Source of the DNA: Polytrichum commune
Taxonomy: Eukaryota > Streptophyta > Polytrichopsida > Polytrichales > Polytrichaceae
Direction of reading: 5' to 3'
Length of the DNA: 64,000 nucleotides
Assembly: GCA_950295325.1 (NCBI GenBank)
Contig: OX485804.1
Coordinates: 558,001 to 622,000 of the forward strand
The position numbers and the translations under genes are program-made. Shown here in pieces: positions 57,784-64,000 of the stretch. The notes beneath the pieces were generated by a model, which ran no database searches, was not told where the DNA came from, and saw nothing but the letters and a program-made list of their open reading frames with translations. Each line of letters starts with the position of its first letter. The first letter of the stretch is position 1.

Positions 57784-60763
57784 GTGTTGACATACTTTGA
57801 TATTGATGTTCAGATTCCACATTACATTGGACTGTCGAGGATGGACTTGAAGGGGAAGGCCGTTGTGCTCTTTGATGATGAGGGCCATGCTTTGTGTGAT
57901 GGATTGATTTGCAACACAAATCCGTTGGATTGTGTTGACAATAGCATCCTAGGGGCTGAGGATGTTGGAGTTATTATCTTGAACCCAACTGACAATGTTA
58001 TTTCGCGGGATTGGGAGAATACGCTGCACCGATGGCCACTTTCACTCACCAAATTTGAAGGACATACATTAGCGGAAATATTGTCGGTCCATCATAATGC
58101 GACCTGCGAAGTTCAAAGTCATCGGCGCTTGCTTGGAAAACGCCAATACAACACTGTGAGGATGTGTGCACCTCGGCCACCTGGGAAGAAAATTTGGGGA
58201 GCCACTGAGGAGCATGCGCGGATGTTATCAGCGGTGGATTGTTGTTCCGAGCATTGTTGCCAGGTATTCCCAAGGCCTTTGTTGATGAGTATTCGGGAAC
58301 ACTACTTCGCATTGCCATTCAATGCTCGGAAGCTCATAGCCCTGTCGGTGTTCCAATCGATCCAGAAACATGAGCACAACGGACGTGAAATGGTGCAATT
58401 GGAAGGGAGAACAATGTGCACTCGAGCATGGATGAACATCTATATGATATCAAGGGCACAATATAATAGGAACAAGGCTGAAAGCTTGATGGGGGTTAGA
58501 TCTCGAGATCATGGAAATACAGGAACTAGAAAACCACGGGCGAATACAGTGCAAGCACGAGCCACCCTTGGAGTATTGGTTGAGGGTAGGGCGGACGCCA
58601 TGCCCCATATGACTCGGACTCTTCCAACTGGTGAGAAGATAGGGACGGAGATGCTCCCTGTGGGAACAACGTGGTGCAACCTATTGCAGGAAGTGAACAA
58701 CTTGGACGGAGACCTAGGGTACACGCCTATCTCCACGTCCACCTTCAGCCGCCTACATCGACAACATTTCAAGCAGTATGTTACAAAGAGCCCCGGCGAC
58801 AACTTCTCGCGTTGTGGAACTTGTGCAGCATTCAAGGATTTGTTGCGAATACACACAAAGAACACAGCTGGTCACTTGGCCATCTCGAATGCTAGCCTTC
58901 GTCATCTAACATTGCAGGAGGCTCATAGAAACAGTTACTATAAAGATAGGATTTTGTCAAAGTATGCTCCCAATGAGGTGCTTTGTATAATCCATGACAA
59001 AATGAATTATGGGAAAACGGCTCTTCCCGTCTTCGCGCACAAAAACAAACGTGTTGACAAATACGAGCGATTCCCCATATCCATTGCGGGGATGATTGCA
59101 CATGGTCACTCAGATGTGAATTATGCGCATTATGTCCTTAATATGTACCCATCCGATGCCAACTTCACTATCACCTCGATGATGAAGTTGCTTTGTCAAC
59201 TTGAGGTACAATCTGTTTGCTCTAGTAGACACATTCCGATTTCGTCCATAGGTGATCCTTTACACGACGCATTGGTGGTTGGTGTAGAGAAGTGTTCAGG
59301 AGTACTTCCCTTGCCACCGCCCGTAAGTATTCCTCCTACAGGTTTGCCACCCCTCCTCCTTGTTCAAATGGACAATTATGCGAAGGACAACAAATCAAAA
59401 TACAACATGTTGTTTTGGTCAGCTCTGACTGCAAAGGGAATTTTTCGGGAAGTCAGGGTGTCTTTCCTTATTGTTGGACATACGCATAAGGATGTGGATG
59501 CAATGTTTGGGAGGTTTGGACAAAGGCTGAAGATTGAGGATTGTCATACACTCCCAGACCTCATGGCATCGTTCATGGCTGCTGGGGAACCCACTATTGT
59601 CCCGTCCTTAATCCACAAGGTTGCAGATTTCAAGGAATGGGTGAAGGGATACTACAATGAGTATGGTCAAGATCGACTTATTGGGCATTCCAAGGCGCAC
59701 CAATTCCGTTTTTATGTAGATCCTCAAGGAGTGCCATTGATGCAGTACAAAGTGTATTGTACAGATCCAAGTTGGGTGCCTGATGGAGTAATTGCTCTTT
59801 GGAAGGTGGACCCTATCACAAAGAAGACCATGGTCCCAACAGGTTAGTGGGTCCCTTGTTTGTATTGCTTTGGAAGTGCACTAGAAAATACATGGTGTGA
59901 AGTATGTGGCCCACGAGTGATCACCCGTGGGCAGTTAGTCCGTGGTATTGCTCCGAGCTCATTGTATGTTTGTTTTTGTAGGGTGCCCCCGTCCCGTTCC
60001 AAAAAGGGAGATGAAAGATTCCGTAAACATAAAGCTTGGGGTGCAAGGTTTTATTAAGTATTGGAAGGATACGGCAGATCAAGATAGTTCGGGTCAATAT
60101 ATGGAGTCCATTGCACCAACAATTTTATATTGGGAGAATGTGCTTGCGGCTATGGATCAACCTTTACTCCCAACTCCATTTGAACTTAGCGAGCCATTCT
60201 GGCCAGCTACACGGTTCTCCATTGCACCAACCCTCCATGTGGATAATGTGCATCTACTTGAGGAAAACATCACTGATTATGCTTACGTGGGGCCAGCTAG
60301 TTCTCGACCTGTTGAGACCTTCCGTCCCGGCGCACATATCAGGGTTGGCCATTATGTGTTACTACGTCCTAGTGAGGATTGTCCTAATCCAGTGTGGATG
60401 GGACGAGTGATTTCTGAGCCGAATTTGGCACATATCGGTCCTAATCCTCGTTCCATTGAGATTGTCTATTATGTACCAGTCCTTGGCCAAAGGAACAAGA
60501 AGACCTTAGACGAACGTTATGAGGAATGGGACACGGCAAAATCTTTTCGATGGACGAGGCTCAAGGACTATGCACCACAACATCAATCCCTAGATTGTGT
60601 TGTGGCATCATGGGCAAGACAAAGGAATGCGTCCGATGACAATGTTCTCATCCCAGCTCGGCAAATTCTTTTCGCAAAGGATAATTTAGATCGATGCACT
60701 AGAGGTGAGAAAATGACCGATGGAGATACTTTCGAGGATGGGGTACCAACAGAAGACCTCTAG
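57784..60763 (+). CDS. DUF7869-like, transposase-type protein
   Basis: Two exons join in phase: 57784-59842 (donor ACAG|GTTAGT) and 59982-60763 (acceptor TTTTTGTAG), giving about 946 residues. The middle has FSRCGTCAAFKDLL (Cys pair) followed by LCIIHDKMNYGK, LLVQMDNYAKDNKSKYNML and VGHTHKDVDAMFGRF. Spaced acidic residues with the GHTHxDxD signature fit DUF7869 proteins, thought to have an RNase H-like, transposase-type fold (family recall, not verified). Exon 2 has a BAH-like barrel segment, HIRVGHYVLLRPSED then WMGRVISE. There are no internal stops, so it may be active. The N-terminal Met may follow a spliced leader exon at 56843. I found no terminal repeats that would delimit an element. 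It is divergent to the palindrome-bearing gene at 2016-6664. Confidence 0.65.
59910..59931. repeat. Palindrome copy within the DUF7869-like gene's intron
   Basis: CCCACGAGTG, core AT, CACCCGTGGG, inside the 139-base intron 59843-59981. One arm base is changed. Confidence 0.85.
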
Positions 60764-62030
60764 ATTAAAGTTGCCTTGCTCATTCCTCGGTATCTACGGG
60801 TGGACTCTCATGGGTGGGCTAGATGGTTGACACCATCTAGCATGTTTGGAGCTCAATTTTAATTTTGTGAGCATTAATTAGAGAGCCGTAGACATTGACA
60901 TTTGTCCCACGGATGTTCAAACTACCACTTTTAAAGGCATCTTTTTTTGTGAATTTTCATGTGCATTGTCATATTAGCCAACATGTTTAATATGTGGGAG
61001 TCGTCCAATGTCCTCCAATGTTTAATAGTCCACAGGTGTTCACCCATGGAGTGTAGGCACAATCCTTTTGTCTTCCTTGATGGGATCCTCCATATTACAA
61101 TTGATTGTTTGCCCGGTTTCATTGGAACACTTGGTTTGTGGAGGCTAAAACCTCTACGGGTATTCTCTTGTACAAAAAAATCAATCATTGCGTTCCCATC
61201 ACGTTCCCCACATTAAAATGAGCGGACCATTTGTCTCATTTTAGTTAATATCCCCATATCCTTATTATGAAATACATTGGTGTGCAAGATTTGATGGGAA
61301 ATGTAATGGATTCTCACGAAGTTGGTAAGATGGAGTCATGGGAATACGAATGTGATGCCCATTCCCTCACCCGGACTAAGACGCTTAAGGGTGGGCAGTT
61401 TGGCCTCACACATCTCCAATTTTATAATATTTTCTTTAATTTTTGCTTTGAAAATGCTTACCATACTCGAAGATAATGACATTTTAGAAAATGTTGGATC
61501 GTACAAATGTGTTCTCCAACAATTTTTCTTCATGAATGTTTCCTAAAGCAAGCTTGGAAATCTCATTTTATAATCGAACTTGAAAATACATAAATTTTTA
61601 AAAGATAATGTGGGTTGAACCTATCATAGGATTACTAAGCGGCTAGATGATGGTTTCTTTTTAAAGAAAGAGGCCGCAATTTAAAAACTATGATTAATCT
61701 TAGCTACTTGTTGATACATAACTTTATAATACACAACATGAGTGCTCCCCATAAATGGGTGAATTCCGAAATTGAAGGAGAGTTATGCTCGCCCGATACC
61801 TAGTCCCACGGAATGCACCCAAGGAGTGAACTTAATAAATGGAAAAATACTACTCAATATGTTTTGGTAGAACTTCCCTTGACAATGGTGAATTCAGTCA
61901 ACTTTGGGAAAATAATGAAATCGGAAATTTTTAGATATATAAGGGCCCGGGCCCGGGTGAGGGGGAGGGTGGGCCCACAAGATATTAGTATTATAATATT
62001 AAATGATTTTTAATTTTTATAAAAATATTT
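60764..62030. other. 3' flank with degraded palindromes
   Basis: No supported gene. Eroded palindrome copies are recognisable at about 60905-60922 (CCCACGGATGTTCA, left half only) and 61030-61049 (CCACAGGTGTTCACCCATGG, two changes). A GGCCCGGGCCCGGG stretch lies at about 61946-61960. All frames are short. Confidence 0.5.
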
Positions 62031-62033
62031 TAA

Positions 62034-62051
62034 TTTATGTGTGTGTGTGTG
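62034..62051. repeat. TG microsatellite
   Basis: A run of alternating T and G read directly. Confidence 0.9.
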
Positions 62052-63580
62052 TCCAAGATCCCAATCTTGAAGTTTGGGGACGAAGAAGTGTTGGTTCACA
62101 AGGATGGCCAACACTAGGCCCACTTTATACAAGGCTTGGGGTTGTCCTAATTCATGTGCAATTAAGTCCTCAATTTGCTCCACCTTTATCAACTTTTGTG
62201 GGCCCAACCTTGTCACATGTAAAGTGATGAGGCCCGATTTTAGGTCCAGATGTTCTTGAGGGGAAAGTGTAGTGAAGAGAATTAACCTTTAATGGATTGG
62301 CGGTTAAGATGTTCATTATCTAACAAGTGAATCCAATCCGGGCCATGTTGAGAGTTCGGGCCAAGGAAAAGCTCATCCTGATGTCTTCAACTTGGCCCGA
62401 AGTTTTGGCGCCAAAATTATGCTCCCTAGGATGCCCATGGGATGAGTGAGTGTTCATGCCCAACTCTAGCATAAAGCCCTTGGGCCAGATTTGATGAAAT
62501 TGAGCGGTCTTATTATTGAACCAAAATTTTAGGCTTTGGGCCAGCCCTCAATCCAGCCCCAAGTGTAACTTGGCCCTAAGGGCCACTTCACACACAAGAC
62601 TGAGAGCCCATGAGCAGTGTACTTCAAGCACTCTCATTGGTGGAAAAGGCAAAGCTGGTCCAAGTTCGCTTCAGACGACGCTTGAGGGACCAACAGAATA
62701 TGTGAATGCAAGATGGCTGTAAAGTCTACATGGATTCCTACATGGCATCGAATGGATCATGTTAAAAGTCACTTGCATTATTTTCAAAATCACCTCTTGG
62801 AAGAGGCCTAACACAAAACCGGAAGACCATGGCACTCCGAACGCTCACAACAATTGGTTTATTTTATTTGATCATGTGACCCACATGAAAAGAAATTTAT
62901 TGAAATGACATTTGGTTGAGGGCCCGGTCACATATGACTTCACGCGGCACTTGAGGATCCGTTACCACACTACATGATTTTGGAGGTGGCTTAGGACGAC
63001 CAGTGACACTTTCTTTTGGGCTCTCACAATTACATGGTCACGGCTCTTGGCTCGTGTGTGACATGGCCCTAACAACAGAGGCTGCCCCAAAGGTTCCCAA
63101 AAGGAGGAGAGTATCGAGGGGTGATTCTCGTTCCGCAAGAGACACAGGAGACACCCATCAATGCTCCTGCGTTGTTTGTCAATCTCATCAGATTCCAACT
63201 TCTCAAAGAACGCCACCACTCGAGGATCCATTAAGTACTTACTGTCATCTGCAGCACGAAATCAATTTCATTTCATGCATCCCGTGGCGAGCCAGCCAGG
63301 GATCCTAGCAGCAACCGCCGCTTTCAGCGGGTGCCACGCTTCTTCATACAACTTGTTTGTTCCTCCGTCCTTTGTGAATCCGGGTGAGTTCCTCCTTATG
63401 AGTTAACTCTATAAGCACTATTGAGGCAGACTCCCTCATGCGGAGGACACACACGTTTGAAAACACAACACTGGTTTTGAAACGGAGTGCAGTAAGCCAA
63501 GGCAAGGTAAGAGAATTTCGGTCCTGACATGGGCCTAACTTCGAGGAGCTTGGTTCCCAGGTTGGTCAGTACAAACGTCC
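62052..63580. other. Unassigned region
   Basis: There are many GGCCCA/TGGGCC words between 62100 and 62600, as in several plant TE and promoter regions. Short frames on both strands show no domain. No repeat ends recognised. Confidence 0.4.
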
Positions 63581-63652
63581 GTTTTCAACTCTGATACTCT
63601 GATTCAAGACGGTGGCGTTTTCAACTTTGATACTCTTTTTCAAGACGGAGAT
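63581..63652. repeat. Tandem duplication of about 36 bp
   Basis: GTTTTCAACT(C/T)TGATACTCT followed by TTCAAGACGG occurs twice in a row with a few changes. Confidence 0.75.
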
Positions 63653-64000
63653 TTTGCAAGGCTGGATACCCGATCGGAGTTGGAAACGGATGGTTTTGAC
63701 CAAAAATAATGTGCCTAAATTCTTTTACCTTGGCCTCCCAAAGCCGGTTCCCAAACCGGCGTTTTCGAACGCGTGTGTCACACTCTTGAGCATTAGCCCC
63801 ACGCCCTGCAATGTTTTGAAGTTTTTTTTGTTGTAAACAGCACAGCCAGTGTTTGGGGAGATACAAGTATGTGAGCGTTTCATGCGTAAAGCCACGGTTG
63901 TGCGTGCCCCTTGGCCCGCCCTGCACCAGATTAGTTGACGGCACCCAAGGGGGCTTCAGATGCAGATGCTACTTGAATCCACCCATCAACAGTGCACGAT
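63653..64000. other. No gene seen at the window's right edge
   Basis: Short overlapping frames on both strands without domains. Similar words (CAAACCGGCGTTTTCGAACG; CCTTGGCCCGCC) suggest repeat DNA, but no boundary is visible. Confidence 0.35.

Overview
The window looks like nuclear DNA of a land plant. It has intron-containing genes with GT-AG junctions, fragments of chloroplast and plant genes (acetolactate synthase, CURT1-type thylakoid protein, D1-processing protease, LIMR-family membrane protein), interstitial TTTAGGG-type telomere repeats, and a very high transposable element load. I cannot name the species. The style (huge MULE, Ulp1 genes, DUF7869-like gene) would suit a moss, lycophyte or fern, but that is inference. 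No rRNA, tRNA or CRISPR array was seen.

Layout. (1) 1-8.0 kb: a minus-strand locus with an FCP1-like phosphatase exon (526-1308) and a large three-exon gene (2016-6664) that has a DGQHR/ParB-like motif and two in-frame stops. It is studded with a near-perfect palindrome: arms CCCACGGGTG and CACCCGTGGG around AA or TT. The palindrome occurs in introns, in one exon, and as a tandem array upstream. (2) 8.0-19.8 kb: gene-poor, AT-rich DNA with tandem repeats, a complete 1.3-kb transposon with 8-bp target duplications (11296-12613), and a 349-bp MITE of similar end structure. (3) 19795-56103: one giant Mutator-like element of about 36.3 kb, with terminal inverted repeats GCGTCACGTTA and a 9-bp target duplication ATGGGTGAT on both sides. 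(4) 56.1-61 kb: a plus-strand gene of about 946 residues resembling DUF7869 proteins (transposase-like acidic residues). The same palindromes sit upstream of it and in its intron. (5) 61-64 kb: no convincing gene.

The giant element carries a five-exon MULE transposase with a SWIM zinc finger (plus strand). It also carries two diverged tandem copies of a zinc-finger plus Ulp1-like cysteine protease gene (minus strand). About 15 kb then holds exon fragments of at least seven host-type genes, all on the minus strand: CURT1, ALS, a SINA-like RING, a 2OG-Fe(II) oxygenase-like gene, EAF1/VID21, LIMR and CtpA. Several are visibly broken. A second copy of the 1.3-kb transposon interrupts the first Ulp1-like gene, and several smaller repeats are nested elsewhere.

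How it may work together (inference): the transposase has several SUMO-interacting-like motifs (IDLT followed by acidic residues) and its partner genes encode Ulp1-fold proteases, so the element may act on SUMO-type modification while it mobilises. The element's own parts are rich in the 7-mer GCACTAC, which is nearly absent from the captured block. The two palindrome-bearing genes flanking the element may be two halves of a second, palindrome-marked mobile system that the giant MULE split.
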